Assembly: GCA_029204225.1 (NCBI GenBank)
Contig: CM055108.1
Span: forward strand, 48,105,996-48,169,995
DNA: 64,000 nucleotides
Source of the DNA: Diphasiastrum complanatum
Lineage: Eukaryota; Streptophyta; Lycopodiopsida; Lycopodiales; Lycopodiaceae
Direction: 5' to 3'
The translations under genes and the position numbers were made by a program. Shown here in pieces: positions 1 to 11,337 of this stretch; position 1 is the stretch's first letter; the number at the start of each line of letters is the position of its first letter. A model generated the notes under the pieces. The model saw only the letters and a list, made by a program, of their open reading frames with translations. It did no database searches and had not been told where the DNA came from.

Positions 1-575
1 GCTTAGTCAATTTCTAACGGATCCAGGCGAAGAACACTGGGAGGTTGGTAAGAGGGTGGTCAAATACCTGAAGGGAACTAAGGATTTTGGACTGGTATTT
101 AGAAAAAACGAACAAGGTCATGCTAGGGTATGCTTATTCGGACTGGGCAAGGGATCAAGATGATAGGAGATCCACATGCAGATATGTATTCATGATAGGA
201 GGAGGATGTGTGAGTTGGAGCTATAAGAAACAGGCATCAACGACACTATCATCGACTGAAGCCGAATACATGGGGGTATCTCATGCTACGAAGGAATATG
301 TGGCTGAAAAACCTAATGGACGAATTAGGTGTTGTGGCTGATGACATGAAGTTGTTGTGAACGACAATCAAGGCTACTTGTTCTTGAGCTAAAATGCAAG
401 GCTCCACAAAAGAAGCAAGCATATTGCAATACAATATCATTTCGTGAGGGATCTGGTCCAAGAAGAAACCCTTCGCTTCGAATTCTGCCGAACAAAACAG
501 ATGCTAGTAGATATTATGACAGAACCATTGTTGAGGCTACGTTTTGTCACCTTGAGGAGTTAGTTGGGAATAGAG
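1..575 (+). pseudogene. Ty1/copia RT-RNase H tail, frameshifted
   Basis: Three frames must be joined to read the end of a copia polyprotein. Frame one starts at the window edge with SQFLTDPGEEHW and KYLKGT, the usual end of the RT connection. A second frame (87-341) carries the RNase H signature DDRRST...GGGCVSW..KKQASTTLSSTEAEYM. A third frame (about 370-560) carries KRSKHIAIQYHFVRD and TKQMLVDIMTEPL, the closing motif of copia pol. Frameshifts and a stop show that it is dead. The 5' part of the element lies outside the window. No convincing 3' LTR follows; the bases after the last coding motif could be one but have no partner here to compare with. Confidence 0.85.
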
Positions 576-2957
576 AGTGTGAGTGATGGCACAGGAGGAT
601 ATGAAATGAGAGAGGGTATGTGGATTTTGTTTTGCTTTTTGTCATTTCATAGCCCCATAATTAGTTAAAGGTCCGAGTCATGTGAAGTGGTTAACCATTA
701 AGGTTTAGGGGCTAGTGGCCGAGTTTTTGTAGGATCTTGATGTGAAAAAGGGGAGTAACCCTTGGCAAATGTACACACAGGACGTGATATAATGACGAGA
801 ACACCATGTGGGGCATAGGCTTTTTGCCATGCATTCATCGCTTAGCAATTATTCTGTCTTTGATGTGATTGATCTGACCACGTAAAGCGCAATTAGTAGT
901 AGGATCATTTGTCCTTGAGGAATCAATTCTCACAATAATTGCTAGTCTATTACATCTCTCTAAGAAGATTTCATTCCTCTAATCAAGTTTAGATGTATTC
1001 AACCACTATTCTCATAATAAACATTTGTGGATCACATAGCCTTGCTCACATGTGTGGGTGACTTCAAGTGCGAACACGAGCACTGTCTATTTCAAAAATT
1101 ATCCATCATCTTTGCAAGCTCAAAATCAGTGTTACCATGCACAGACCATAAAGGGCAGCAGTCCTTGGGAAACAGTCAGGAAACTTGCCAATGCACATTC
1201 TTGCCTTCACATGACAAGGCCAAAAGCATTCGTAATGCATGATATTCTAGTTGTGCCACAAGGTTAAAGGATATCAATTTCTAGCCTTGTAGTCCTTGTT
1301 CCCAGGCCAAAGTTTGTAGTTTGAGACTATGCAAAGAGAAACCATAGCAGAAATAATAAGAGCACCTGTTTCTGTTGATTCACTATTCATTACATTATAA
1401 TAGGGATCATCATAAACTCAAATGAAGAACAAATAATGCCACAGTTGGAGGCATAGTGAATTTTCACCTTGTTCTTGATCATGTGGACAGATTCTTGTTA
1501 CATACAATAGAATAGTTTTGTCTATGTTATCTAAGTTATAATTCTTAAACAAGTCATTAAGAATTTCATTCTAGGTTAAAAATTTTCCTTTTAGATCACA
1601 AAAAAAATTGCTTGATGCTCAAACCAACTAAGAATGAACATAATTTGACCCATTGCTTTAGCCTAGGCATTAAGTACAATCCAGATACTAACCCTTGAAG
1701 TTAGTCATGGCCCCCCTGTCTAATTGCTGAATTCATCTGTTTGGTTGTGATTTTTCTTGTTACTGAGGGTCTGTTTGACTCAAATGCACGATCCTGTTCT
1801 CTATCTTCACACACTTTGCATGCTTAGGTCAAGAAGTTTTTTCTAAGAGCACTCACAATTTTCTGTTATTTATTGTATGATATGGCTTAGGCTGACAAGT
1901 CTTTTGCGTATTTTCATGTGCATTGTAGTTGTTAGGCCAGCTACACACTTTGCTGGAATTAGACATGCCTTGCAGAGCAAATAGAATTCTTGTTCTGGCA
2001 GGTGAAAGACCTTATGATGTAGAAGAATCAGAGACAATAAAAAAAACAAATCAAGATCGAGACTCCACAACCTGAGCTGTGTAATTTAAGAATCACTAGA
2101 AAATCTTATTTATTCTTAAGAAAGAAATCGTTGCATCTTTCAGCACTTAGAATGGTCAAGCGAGAAACCAAGCAAAAAAAAAGTTAAGAGGCATTTGAAA
2201 GAACTTGAATGGCAACTTTCACATTGTAGGAAGGGCTGCAATGGAGATCCAGTTATATAAAGGAGCTCCATCCATAATGAGCAGGTGTACTAGGGGTTCA
2301 TGCACTCAGCCCTCCAAAAGAGTGCTGCAATTATAGGTTTGAATGTTTGAACAGAGATGAGACCAGAGTAGAAGAATGGACAACACATTCAACGGACCAC
2401 CAGTTCATCTCGTGCATAGCCAAATGCCAAGTGATGAACTGCAGGTAAATGTATATTGTGAACTTTAGTTGCCATATGCTCTCAAAAAATGGCAAGCAAA
2501 GCATTCACGTCTAGGGATGGAAACTGGTGATTTGGAGTAGACTTGATGGTACTAGAGTTAGCATGATTGAGTGTAACAGGATAAGCAGATCAGACATTCT
2601 GCAATGTTGCAGACCTGTAGCGTGAGTCAGGCTTTCCAATATCCAGTCTTGGAAATGTACAGAAGCAGTCCTATAGTAAAGAAATTGGCAAGCATTTAAG
2701 AGTGAAGGTGGGCAGGCAAGCAATGTGCTATCTCGACTTGAAGCCACTTTGCCTCAAGCAGCTGCATATGCTGGAAGCGAGCAAGCACTGATCTGATTGA
2801 CATTCAATCTATCATATCCACATCCCATGTTGAAAAGCTTTCAGAGGGGAGAACCTTGCCATGAATACTTTACAGAATCCTATGTCATTGCCCATTACAA
2901 GGCAAAAGATCTCGCTTTCCTTCATTTTGATGGCTTGTCCTTCCAAACTTTTCCTGA
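576..2957. other. Intergenic DNA and probable 3' flank of the EMF1-like gene
   Basis: I see no coding sequence here. Short open frames are scattered and none resembles a known family. The right-hand 200-800 bases should contain the 3' UTR of the minus-strand EMF1-like gene, because its stop codon is at 2958-2960. Candidate AATAAA signals on the minus strand occur near 2106 and 1866, but I cannot choose between them. Confidence 0.4.
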
Positions 2958-5741
2958 TCACTCTCCAAGGGCACTTGCCTCACTAGAACATAACTGCACA
3001 GTTTGATGATCGGCATGTATAGCGTAATCTTTGCCAGTTTTAAAGAAAGGAGGCAAAGAGGTCTTGCGTTTCCTGATGATAGACGGTTTGAACATGGTAA
3101 AAAGTGGGCCTGATTGTGGACGATCAAATTGGCGTTCTATACAAGTGGTCCAAAAGTCTACTGATTGAGTGGAAGAAGTTGCAGTGCCAGGGAGTGTTTG
3201 CTGAGATAAAGGCAACAAATTTGCACTCATTTCAGTTCTCTGCACTGCATGAAAATCAGCACCCCTCGTGTGGCCTACTGATGTCGTGAGAGCAAGTACT
3301 GGATGTGACACAGCTGTCTTCTGTTCGTAAAATGCTCTAGATTGCATATCAGACTGGGTGCACCCTTTGGTTAATCTGCCACATCTGTCCGAGATTATTT
3401 TTGGCTCACTTGAAGCCTCAAAAGAATTGTGAGGCTCACAATTGACCCCTTCACATGCGGCTATATTACAATTGCGTGTGAACAAACTCTGTGCATTAAG
3501 AAAATGTAATGAAGATGATTGGCTGGATACCGTGTTTCCCATGGAAGGTGTTTTGCAACTTGGATCACTGTGAACATTTATGATCTCTTCCTCGCTTTGA
3601 TGAAGTGGATTACCAGGAGTGCTTTTATCCGGAGGCTGATGTGGCAAACGGAAAACAAAACTTTTTGGATCAAGTGTGCCTTTCATTGTAGCTCGCAGCG
3701 GCAAAGATAACTCATTTGTGAGTGTGCCAAGCTTTTGGAAGGAATTTGGCTGGCTTCTACCATTTTTTTCTCTCGTAACAGGTTGTGCTTTATGTGATGA
3801 AATGCCACCAAAGTGAAAATCTGAAGTTCTAGCCAGAATAGATATATGATCACCAGTCCTAGGAATAATCAAACCCACATTATTGGAGGAAATAGCAGTG
3901 TCAGGAATGATGTCATAATTTAGACATGCCTCAGAAAGATGCCGTTGGACACAGTCAGCTTCATGGGTAAGATCTGAACTTGCTCCAGAATCAAAGACTG
4001 GAAAAGAGCAGACCATGGACCTTGTTCCTTTGTCAGCAAAACTTTGACACTTGCTTTGCAAGTACTTAAATTGACAAGCAGACACAGCTTTTTGTCCCAG
4101 ACCGACAGGTTGACCTCCTTCATTTGCAGAACCTTGCTTAGAGCTGGCTCTTTTCAAGTTGGCCCTTTTGAAGCTATTGTAACAGGGAATGTCTGTCGAA
4201 GTTGTAACTTGGTGTGAATGTTGTGACTTTTTATGAGGCGGCTGACGAAAAAGGGTTTGCCCTACAAAAGAATAGCGACCTGATGGTAGTCCTTTCCGTG
4301 ACATTAGGTGTGACCGCATTGAACCATCACCTACAGGCTGTTCTGACAATGCATTCATCAATAGCTTTTCTAGATAGGTCTGAGGTGGTTGTGAGATTTT
4401 ATTAGGCGATAGTGACGACATTTTTTGGGTAGAGGTTGCATCAGTTTTCTTTTGAGAACTTCTACGAGCAACATCTTTCAGTCTTCTGTAAGAAATTTGG
4501 GTTCCTGCCGAGCCTATTGGAGGGTTAGCTCTCCCTGTAGCTTCTGCACCATTATCAACTGCAATTGGTAATACAGGAACAGTGGAAACTGTTGAGCTCT
4601 GTGACTGATCGATACTTATTCTCACATTGGAATCTGTTCTTGAGGTGAAAACTGCACTCAAGTGAGGCAAAAGTTTTTCACAACCATTTTCTGTATCATT
4701 TGTCGACCCTGGTTGCTGATTCTCCTTTCTTCTCATAGATTCTCCTTTCTGATTTTTTGACGTGTATGAAGCTTTGACAAATATATCACACTCTTGTGTG
4801 GACTCTATGTCTGAGAAATCAAATGTTTCAACTGCTTCTATAATGGCACGGTTTGTGCCACAAATACCAGTTGATAAGAGCTTCCCTGGTTGCCTCTCAG
4901 AAGTGTCATGTAGAGGTATTGTAGTTGATCTTTTATTGTTGGTTTCTGCAGCATCACAGCTTTCATCCCTTGGTAAATTCAGAGAATGATGCCACTCGTT
5001 GCCAGGTGGTGCTGCATCTGTCCTGCAACTATCGTCAACCATACGGCCCCTGTTTTTATCTGGTGCAATTATCCTGACTTTTCTTGAATAATCAATTTGC
5101 TCTGCTTCGATGAGAGTGGAAAACATTCTTTTATCATGCGAGCGAAATGAGCCTAAGCTACTGGTGGCACTATTACCGTAGTGCTCAAGATGTATGCCGA
5201 ATGAATCATGCAAAGGTAGATGATTTTCATGTTTGGATACACTTTCCTGACATTTAAGCTTCTTATTGGAAGAGATCATAGATCCAGATGCTACCTGTAA
5301 GACTTCTATTTCCTTACTCTTACCACAATGATTTGCCATATATTTTCTTTGTTTTCCATGATCTTGTGTGTCACCGTGAACGGATACTCCCAACCTTGAG
5401 ATCTCAGATATCGTCATGTTTTTCTCATTGTTATCCTGCTCAAAACATACTTGGTTATGCTTCCCACATTCCAAGTCCAGAATGTTAAACGATCTACCTT
5501 TTTCTACAGGATTTTCCAGATCATCTGCTGTAGAGCTTGTCAGGCCAATGGATGTTGACATGTGCACATTCTTAAGCTGATCAAGGCATGGTACTTCTGC
5601 CCTTGAATAATCTTTGAAAATTTTATACACATATTTCCTGCACTGTTCAGATTGGCTGATGTTTCTTTCACAATCACCACAGCTGGAAGAATCTGACAAG
5701 TGCAACTCAAAACCTTGGCCATGGGCAAAACTAGCGTTTAC
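2958..5741 (-). CDS. EMF1: EMF1-like protein, last exon (927 codons plus stop)
   Basis: EMF1 is a plant-specific DNA-binding Polycomb partner that keeps floral genes silent in vegetative tissue. This exon starts at a clean acceptor (AATCTTGCAG then GTAAAC) in phase 0, exactly matching the phase 0 donor of the exon at 32872. It encodes a low-complexity, Ser/Asn/His-rich, disordered-looking polypeptide with no enzyme domain, as in known EMF1. Visible basic motifs include SRKVRIIAPDKNRGR (about residues 810-824 of the proposed 1518-residue protein) and, near the C terminus, FKPSIIRKRK, resembling the basic C-terminal block of EMF1. The frame is open for 2.78 kb with no frameshift while every transposon around it is broken, so selection is likely. 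The identity rests mainly on the N-terminal motif in the neighbouring exon; the C-terminal match alone would be weak. Confidence 0.75.
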   Translation of the reverse strand, partial: VNASFAHGQGFELHLSDSSSCGDCERNISQSEQCRKYVYKIFKDYSRAEVPCLDQLKNVHMSTSIGLTSSTADDLENPVEKGRSFNILDLECGKHNQVCFEQDNNEKNMTISEISRLGVSVHGDTQDHGKQRKYMANHCGKSKEIEVLQVASGSMISSNKKLKCQESVSKHENHLPLHDSFGIHLEHYGNSATSSLGSFRSHDKRMFSTLIEAEQIDYSRKVRIIAPDKNRGRMVDDSCRTDAAPPGNEWHHSLNLPRDESCDAAETNNKRSTTIPLHDTSERQPGKLLSTGICGTNRAIIEAVETFDFSDIESTQECDIFVKASYTSKNQKGESMRRKENQQPGSTNDTENGCEKLLPHLSAVFTSRTDSNVRISIDQSQSSTVSTVPVLPIAVDNGAEATGRANPPIGSAGTQISYRRLKDVARRSSQKKTDATSTQKMSSLSPNKISQPPQTYLEKLLMNALSEQPVGDGSMRSHLMSRKGLPSGRYSFVGQTLFRQPPHKKSQHSHQVTTSTDIPCYNSFKRANLKRASSKQGSANEGGQPVGLGQKAVSACQFKYLQSKCQSFADKGTRSMVCSFPVFDSGASSDLTHEADCVQRHLSEACLNYDIIPDTAISSNNVGLIIPRTGDHISILARTSDFHFGGISSHKAQPVTREKNGRSQPNSFQKLGTLTNELSLPLRATMKGTLDPKSFVFRLPHQPPDKSTPGNPLHQSEEEIINVHSDPSCKTPSMGNTVSSQSSSLHFLNAQSLFTRNCNIAACEGVNCEPHNSFEASSEPKIISDRCGRLTKGCTQSDMQSRAFYEQKTAVSHPVLALTTSVGHTRGADFHAVQRTEMSANLLPLSQQTLPGTATSSTQSVDFWTTCIERQFDRPQSGPLFTMFKPSIIRKRKTSLPPFFKTGKDYAIHADHQTVQLCSSEASALGE

Positions 5742-5940
5742 CTGCAAGATTAATCATCTTCCTTGATGTGCTTGAAATAATTTTAAGGTAACAACTGCAC
5801 TAGAACATTCTGATTTAAGTCAAACTCTATGAAACCTGCTAGTACCATCAGTGCTTAACTAAAGCATTTTAACTAAAGCATTGCATATAACTGTCAAAAA
5901 CTGCATAAACTGCACAAATACAATATCCCGCTTAAAAGTT

Positions 5941-6290
5941 GCACAAATCACCGATTCAAAGGCAAAGAATCGGCGATTCTGAACCAATTCGGAATCGGCC
6001 GATTCGAATCGGCTGGGGACCCGAATTTTTTCCAGGGATCATGAATCAGACATGAAACATTACTTGAATTCTTAAAGTACAGTGTAGAAAGTATGTAGTT
6101 ATGTATACAACCTATATGTAGAATATAGATCCTGAATTCATGCCTGGATACCTGAAAACCAAAAAAATTTGCAACTTGACCGATTCAGCCAATTCGGTTT
6201 CTAGATGGGCGGTTCGAATCGGTTTGAACCAGTCAAATCGGTCCGATTCGATCAGCCGATTCGAATCGGACATGAAACTATATGCTTAAC
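5941..6290. repeat. Palindromic-word island (GATTCGAATC type)
   Basis: Two clusters of the word CCGATTC and its reverse complement GAATCGG flank about 170 bp of plain AT-rich DNA. The left cluster contains the perfect 16-bp palindrome GCCGATTCGAATCGGC (5998-6013); the right cluster contains its 14-bp core again (6256-6269) plus degenerate versions such as CAATTCGG and GGTTCGAATCGG. No terminal repeats or target duplications are obvious. Confidence 0.7.
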
Positions 6291-6904
6291 CCAATGAAGA
6301 CTTTACTTAGAGTCTACTTTTAGGGATGACTTGTCAGCCACATGCAATTTAAACAGTACATAATCACAGTACTAACCAGATTAGCAAAACTTGAAAAAAT
6401 TCGATTAAATTGCTCATGAAGTTCATCACACATTAGCCAAGCCTTTATGGTGACTCTTTTCCCTTCTATCTACCAACATATGTGTGCACTGAATTCTAAA
6501 CTATAAGAAAATGTATGCTTGCCGAAGATAGCTAGGGTTAGATTTGTAAGTGGAGAAACTTCTACAAGCATGTACTATGTAGAGGATAGCTAAGGCTAGA
6601 AACTTATCAAAGGTGAAACAGAGCTACAGTTAACCACCCAGCCATGTACTTGTGAATATCACCACCAACCATACTCGGCATAATAATTTGTAAAAACTAA
6701 AAAGTTGTTATGGAAAATTCCAGAGAACCATCTAGACACAGAACATACCTGGTAATATGCAAACCATTGCCCACTTATATGTACAAAGGATATCTATATA
6801 GAATGTTTCAACATTAATGAGTTGACATTGGGCCTAGACACTAGCATGTTGTGTCTTATTGCTTCTAGAACTGTATAATGTACATTAGAGGACCATGTTC
6901 TTTT

Positions 6905-7302
6905 TGTTAGGAATTAATGGTTAATTAATTCATTGTAAAGGCCAGCCTGCCTGCTAGAAGGCCTATTTTTATTATTAGTATAGCACTATCTATTTTTAGT
7001 ATAGGTACCTAAATTAGTACCAGTTTTGCTAGAATAGTATAGAAATCTATTTTAACTAAGATAGCATAGATTTCTATTGTTAAGACTTCATAATTAGCAT
7101 TCCAATTGCTATTGTAGAAGGATAGCTTTTGCTTTTGTTTTTGGGCAGTCTCTATAAGAGCAGATGGGCACCCACCTCCATTGTTATCTCAGTTTCCAGT
7201 TTATGAAGCATAGCTTCTTGCAGTCCATCTTCTTCCTCTTGTGATTGATGTTTTGTGTGAGTACTAATAAGATTAATTTACTCCGATTTCTGACTTCTAT
7301 CA
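6905..7302 (+). repeat. 5' LTR of copia element P1
   Basis: The 398-bp segment begins TGTTAGGAATTAATGG and ends TTCTATCA, immediately followed by a primer-binding site. A TATA-like CTATAAGAG lies near 7152. Its first 15 bases match those of the LTR at 56308, so the two elements are related. I find no matching 3' LTR downstream of P1, which is truncated. Confidence 0.75.
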
Positions 7303-7315
7303 TGATATCAGAGCC
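7303..7315 (+). other. Primer-binding site of P1 (initiator Met tRNA type)
   Basis: TGATATCAGAGCC differs by one base from TGGTATCAGAGCC, the standard plant copia site complementary to the 3' end of initiator methionine tRNA. It abuts the LTR end directly. Confidence 0.8.
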
Positions 7316-7955
7316 ATCTCGTTAAGATCGGGATCTACAGAAGGAAGGAGAAGATCAGCGCTGCAGGTTTTACTTGTGGAGATCGCATCTAGTGGAAGTG
7401 CTATTTGGTGAAGGCCGCATCTGGTGGAGGCGCCATCCTGTGTATATTTTCTGGTCGAGGTCACATCTGGCGCAGGTAGTAAGAAATCAGCAGGAGCAGG
7501 CGTTTACTGAGGGTGGCAGCTTCTGGACAGGCAAAAGTACCAGTCAGGCAGATCTGAGGGAGGCAGCATCCAGAATAGCAGAACAGGCTTTTTCTAGTGC
7601 ATACAGATCTGGTGCAGGCGCACCTGAACAGCAGGTCAGAACTGGTGCAGATTTAATCTGAGGGCAGGTTTTATCTTGTGCAGGTTTTATGTGGTGCAGG
7701 TTCATCTGAGGCGGCAGCAGCTCGTGAAGGTAGCAGCCAGGACAGGTTCTACCTGAGGACAGCAGCACCTAGACAGGTCTGGATAGAGGCAGCGTCTGAG
7801 ACAGGTATTATCTGAGGGAGGCAACAGCTGAGGATGGCATCAACCAGACAAGCAGTGATCAGATAGGTAGTATTTGGACAGGTGCTATCCAGGGCGGGCG
7901 ACAATTAATAAATTGTTGCATGCAATCAGATTCTTAGAAGAAATCCTATCATTTT
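7316..7955 (+). repeat. Degenerate G-rich repeat leader of P1
   Basis: The untranslated leader between PBS and gag is made of loosely repeated words such as CATCTGGTGCAGG, GGCAGCAG and CAGGTTTTATCTG at spacings of about 20-30 bp. Short open frames in it are by-products of the repeat. The related element at 56.3 kb has a much more regular repeat leader in the same position. Confidence 0.6.
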
Positions 7956-8531
7956 TTGTACGACAGATGGGGAGTTTGCATGAATCTTTTACCGAAGTCA
8001 AGCAAGTTAGATGGATCTAACTACAGCTTGTGGAAGTTCAAACTTCAGAATATACTTCAAGACAAAGATTATTGGGAAATTGTCATGGGACAAGAGGTGA
8101 TGGCTGACGATCTCAATGATCAAGATAGAAGGGCATTTGAGAAATGGGTGCAAAGTGCGCATCATATCATCAACTTATCCATGAAGGATAAGGTTATTCC
8201 TCTGATCAGGAATGTAGTCGAGCCTAAGGATGCATGGGATATTCTTAGGAATACATATGAAACGGTGAGTAGGTCTATTGTGGAGAGTGCTCGAAGCATG
8301 CTACGAGGTAAGAACCTCAAGAATCATTTGTGGGGCAAAGCAGTTAGTACAGTAGTTTACTTACTTAACAGAAGCCCTACAAAAGCTGTTCTAAATCGAA
8401 CTCCAGAAGAAGCTTTCCCATGTATAAAACCTAAAGTGGATCATCTACGAGTTTTTGGTTGTGTTGCATTTGCTCATATTCCTAAAGATAATCGTCAAAA
8501 ACTTGATTCAAAGGCAATCAAGTGTTTATGA
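7956..8531 (+). pseudogene. copia gag fused in frame to integrase C-terminal part
   Basis: The first 100 or so residues are a copia Gag (UBN2/DUF4219 type): LPKSSKLDGSNYSLWKFKL, then HHIINLSMKDKVIPLI and AWDILRNTYETVS. Near 8270 the frame passes without a break into integrase: ARSMLRGKNLKNHLWGKAV, VVYLLNRSPTKAV and HLRVFGCVAFAHIP. Protease and the integrase catalytic core, several kilobases in an intact element, are missing. The start is uncertain because the upstream leader is also open; the Gag homology begins about residue 9. A frameshift near 8528 separates it from the continuing polyprotein. Confidence 0.85.
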
Positions 8532-9115
8532 TGAGGAGGAGAAGGCATATCGCCTTTATAATCTTACCAGTTAGAAGGTGAATATGAGCAGGGATGTCGT
8601 GTTCAAAGAGATGGAGTCTTCTAACCTAGAAGATCATGAGGAGGATGTATTTTCTCCTACATCAAAAACTCCTCTTATAGATGAGTTCAGGAAGATACAG
8701 GTCCATGTGATACAGCTTCTACACAAGTTGTACCAAGGGTGTGTACACAGGTGGATCTTGGTAAACGTAAGGAAAGGTCAAGAGTATTTGATACTTATTC
8801 TCCTTCTACGTCACCTACAAAGAAGTTACCAAGATGGTATTTTGAGACTATAAAAGATAGTCAAATGTTGGATGAGGGAGAATTGAGTCAACAAGCTAAG
8901 AGATTGACACGTTCAAGTGTCAACTATTGTGAGATGGTGAAGAAATGCATTATGCGTTTATGGCTTCGGATTCAGAGGATCCTTTATTTTATGAAGATGC
9001 TGCAAAGGAACAAGTTTGGAAGACTGCTATGGATGAGGAGTACAATTCTATTCTGAAAAATGAGACATGGGATCTTGTTGAACTTCCAGCAGGTAAGAAA
9101 CCAATTAGCTGCTAA
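8532..9115 (+). pseudogene. P1 integrase tail and RT start, frameshifted
   Basis: In shifting frames this reads the end of integrase (YDEEEKAYRLYNLTSQKV, then MSRDVVFKE), a variable linker, and the entry to RT (DPLFYEDAAKEQVWKTAMDEEYNSI in two pieces, then NETWDLVELPAGKKPI). The next RT block (KWV...DYEETFAPVAK) is deleted near 9105, where the sequence jumps to AKMNTLRSVLAIASHFGWDI. At least three frame breaks are needed. Confidence 0.75.
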
Positions 9116-9476
9116 GATGAATACTTTGAGAAGTGTTTTGGCAATTGCATCTCATTTTGGATGGGATATCTAGCAAATGGATGTCAAGGGTGCTTTCTTG
9201 AATGGTTACCTTGAAGAGGAGGTTTATTTGGAGCAGCCCCAGGGTTATGAGGTTGAAGGCAAAGAGAATTTTGTTTGCAAGTTAAAGAAAGCACTATATG
9301 GGTTGAAACAAGCGCCTAGAGCATGGTATACTCGCATCAACAATTATTTTTTGAAGCAGAATTTTCATAAAAGCATGTCTGAGTCAACACTATATATTTT
9401 GAAAGATTCGGATGACATAGTCATTATTGTTCTCTATGTAATGGTCGTATTATCACAGGGTCAAATAAGTCATTAA
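9116..9476 (+). pseudogene. P1 reverse transcriptase core, catalytic site lost
   Basis: [40 protein letters not shown] and [11 protein letters not shown] are diagnostic copia RT blocks. The expected YVDD catalytic box is degraded: the bases after LYV give no Asp pair, and a one-base loss at about 9438-9445 throws the following ITGSNK motif out of frame. The enzyme could not be active even if the frame were restored. Confidence 0.85.
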
Positions 9477-10173
9477 TAAAGAAGATAAAGAACAATCTTT
9501 CACTGGAGTTTGATATGAAAGATTTGGAGAGACTTCAATATTGTTTGGGTATTGAAGTTTGGAGGTCAAAGGAAAATCTTTTGATATCACAAGCAAAGTA
9601 TGCAAGAGAGTTACTCAAGAAGTTTAGCATGCTTGATTGTAAGTCCATTTCTACACCTTATGATCCAAGTGTAAAGCTAACAAAAGAGGAAAATTCTGAA
9701 AGTGTGAATGAAACGCTTTATAGGCAGCTTGTAGGTAGTCTTATTTATCTAACGACTACTCGACCAGACATTTCATATGCAGTGAGCATGGTGAGTCAAT
9801 TCATGTCTTTACCAAAAGTTTGCCATTGGAAAGCGGCAAAAAGGATTTTGCGTTATGTCAAAGGGACACTCAGGTATGGCATTTATTATGGTAAAGGAAC
9901 AAAAATAAAACTTGAGGACTGGGCAGGAAATGCAGAAGATAGAAGATCGACTACAGGATATGCATTAAATCTTGGAACAGGAGCCATATCTTGGAGTAGT
10001 AAAAAGCAACCAACAATTGCTTTATCTTCTACAGAGGCAGAGTATAGGGCTACTACATCAGCGACTTGTGAAGCAATTTGGTTACGAAGGATTCTAAAAG
10101 ATATTCACATAGAACAAGTTGAACCTACAGTTCTTTGGTGTGACAATCAGAGTTGCATTCAGCTTGCTAAAAA
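9477..10173 (+). pseudogene. P1 RT connection and RNase H, 3'-truncated
   Basis: An open frame from 9515 carries LQYCLGIEVWRS, LISQAKYARELLKKF, RQLVGSLIYLTTTRPDISYA, KRILRYVKGTLRYG, DRRSTTGYALNLGTGAISW and KKQPTIALSSTEAEY, so the RT connection and most of RNase H are present. It stops after CDNQSCIQLAKK; the closing NPVFHARTKHI-type motif, polypurine tract and 3' LTR are absent. The element therefore ends by truncation near 10173. Confidence 0.85.
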
Positions 10174-10988
10174 ATGAGATGAAAGAGCCACAATTGCCTT
10201 ATGATCCAGGCAATGCAGATTCAAAAATCCAACAGCAACACAGAAAGGAAATAGGGATTCTGTCACGGCTGCAGCAGAACAAAATGGGATGATCGGATCG
10301 CAAGGAATGGGACTTTTTCGATTTATACTACCTCATAGTCTTGGCAGATTTTTGTTTGTGTTCAGATCCATATGTAAGTCAACGCCAGTAATTTCTTGAG
10401 GCATGGTTATATTTCCTGAAATGTTGCTCTGTTTGTGTTTCCAGCAGCGATTTTAGACCCTATGCTACCAAGGTCTGTTATTGTTATGAAGATGTGGCTT
10501 CAATGCCCAAGATAGCATGGGATACCATTATACAACATTTTGCTGGCATAGAGCCTGAATTTGTTGATGCAAAGTACTTTTGTGTGTGCCATCGACAGCG
10601 AGGCTATGTGCACAACCAAAATGTAGAAGGCTGAAAGTTGATTTGGCCATAGCCCCCTATTCTGGACCGTGATGTTTGCCATCCTCGAGATTATGATTTC
10701 TTTCTATGTAGTCGTGCAGGCATCATTGTAAGTCTCAGTATAGCTTCAAAGCTTCCCAATGGCTGATGTATGTGGTGGAAAGTTTTGCCAATTAAATCCT
10801 TTGAACTACTAAGCAAAACTGTGTCATTCACTACAGGGAACCACACACTACTATGTCTTATATGATGAGATCGGTTTCTCCCCGGATGAACTTCAACAGC
10901 TTACTAATTACTTATGCTACAACTTCAACCCTAAACCCTAATAGAATTGCAGTTTTACTTCTCCATGAAAAAGGTACATACACAAGTA
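10174..10988. other. Unassigned intronic DNA
   Basis: I see no gene or recognisable transposon. Short open frames on both strands have no family-like motifs. Confidence 0.4.
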
Positions 10989-11194
10989 GTCAATTCCAAA
11001 TGTTTTCAGGTCCTGACCGACGAAGTGTCCCTGAAGCCCTGTTTAACGTCGACGGACGTTCTGGGTTGACCATCGGTCAGTTCCTCGTCCTGTCTGTTCC
11101 CACAGGTTCCTATCGAGCTTGTCCACTAGCCGAAACAGACGGCACCTAAAACGGATCCCGTTTGGAGAAATGGGCCGTCGAACAGAAAGCTGCA
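10989..11194. repeat. GC-rich direct repeat, copy 1
   Basis: About 206 bp starting GTCAATTCCAAATGTTTTC and ending GGAAAGCTGCA-like bases, repeated at 11338-11552. It is CpG-richer than its surroundings. The copies share nearly all bases, apart from an 8-11-base insertion in copy 2 and scattered substitutions. The spacer of 143 bp is equally GC-rich. It resembles no LTR here (no TG...CA ends, no PBS). Confidence 0.75.
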
Positions 11195-11337
11195 AAACTG
11201 GTCCGTTTCGTGTGACCTAATTGCGTTTCTCTCCCGAAGGCCCATTTTGACCAAACGATACCCGAATCGAGCAAGGCCAAGTTCGTTAGGTCCGTATCGA
11301 GTTCACGAACCTGTGGACTGCATTCCTGACCATTTAG

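Noticed and set aside
7303-7315. tRNA gene fragments at PBS-like sites (also 16738, 17460, 22277, 26685, 56734)
   Set aside because: Only the 12-13 bases complementary to the initiator Met tRNA 3' end are present, next to LTR ends, with no cloverleaf.
6905-10173. P1 as a potentially active element
   Set aside because: Protease and integrase core are deleted, the RT Asp pair is lost, RNase H is truncated and there is no 3' LTR.
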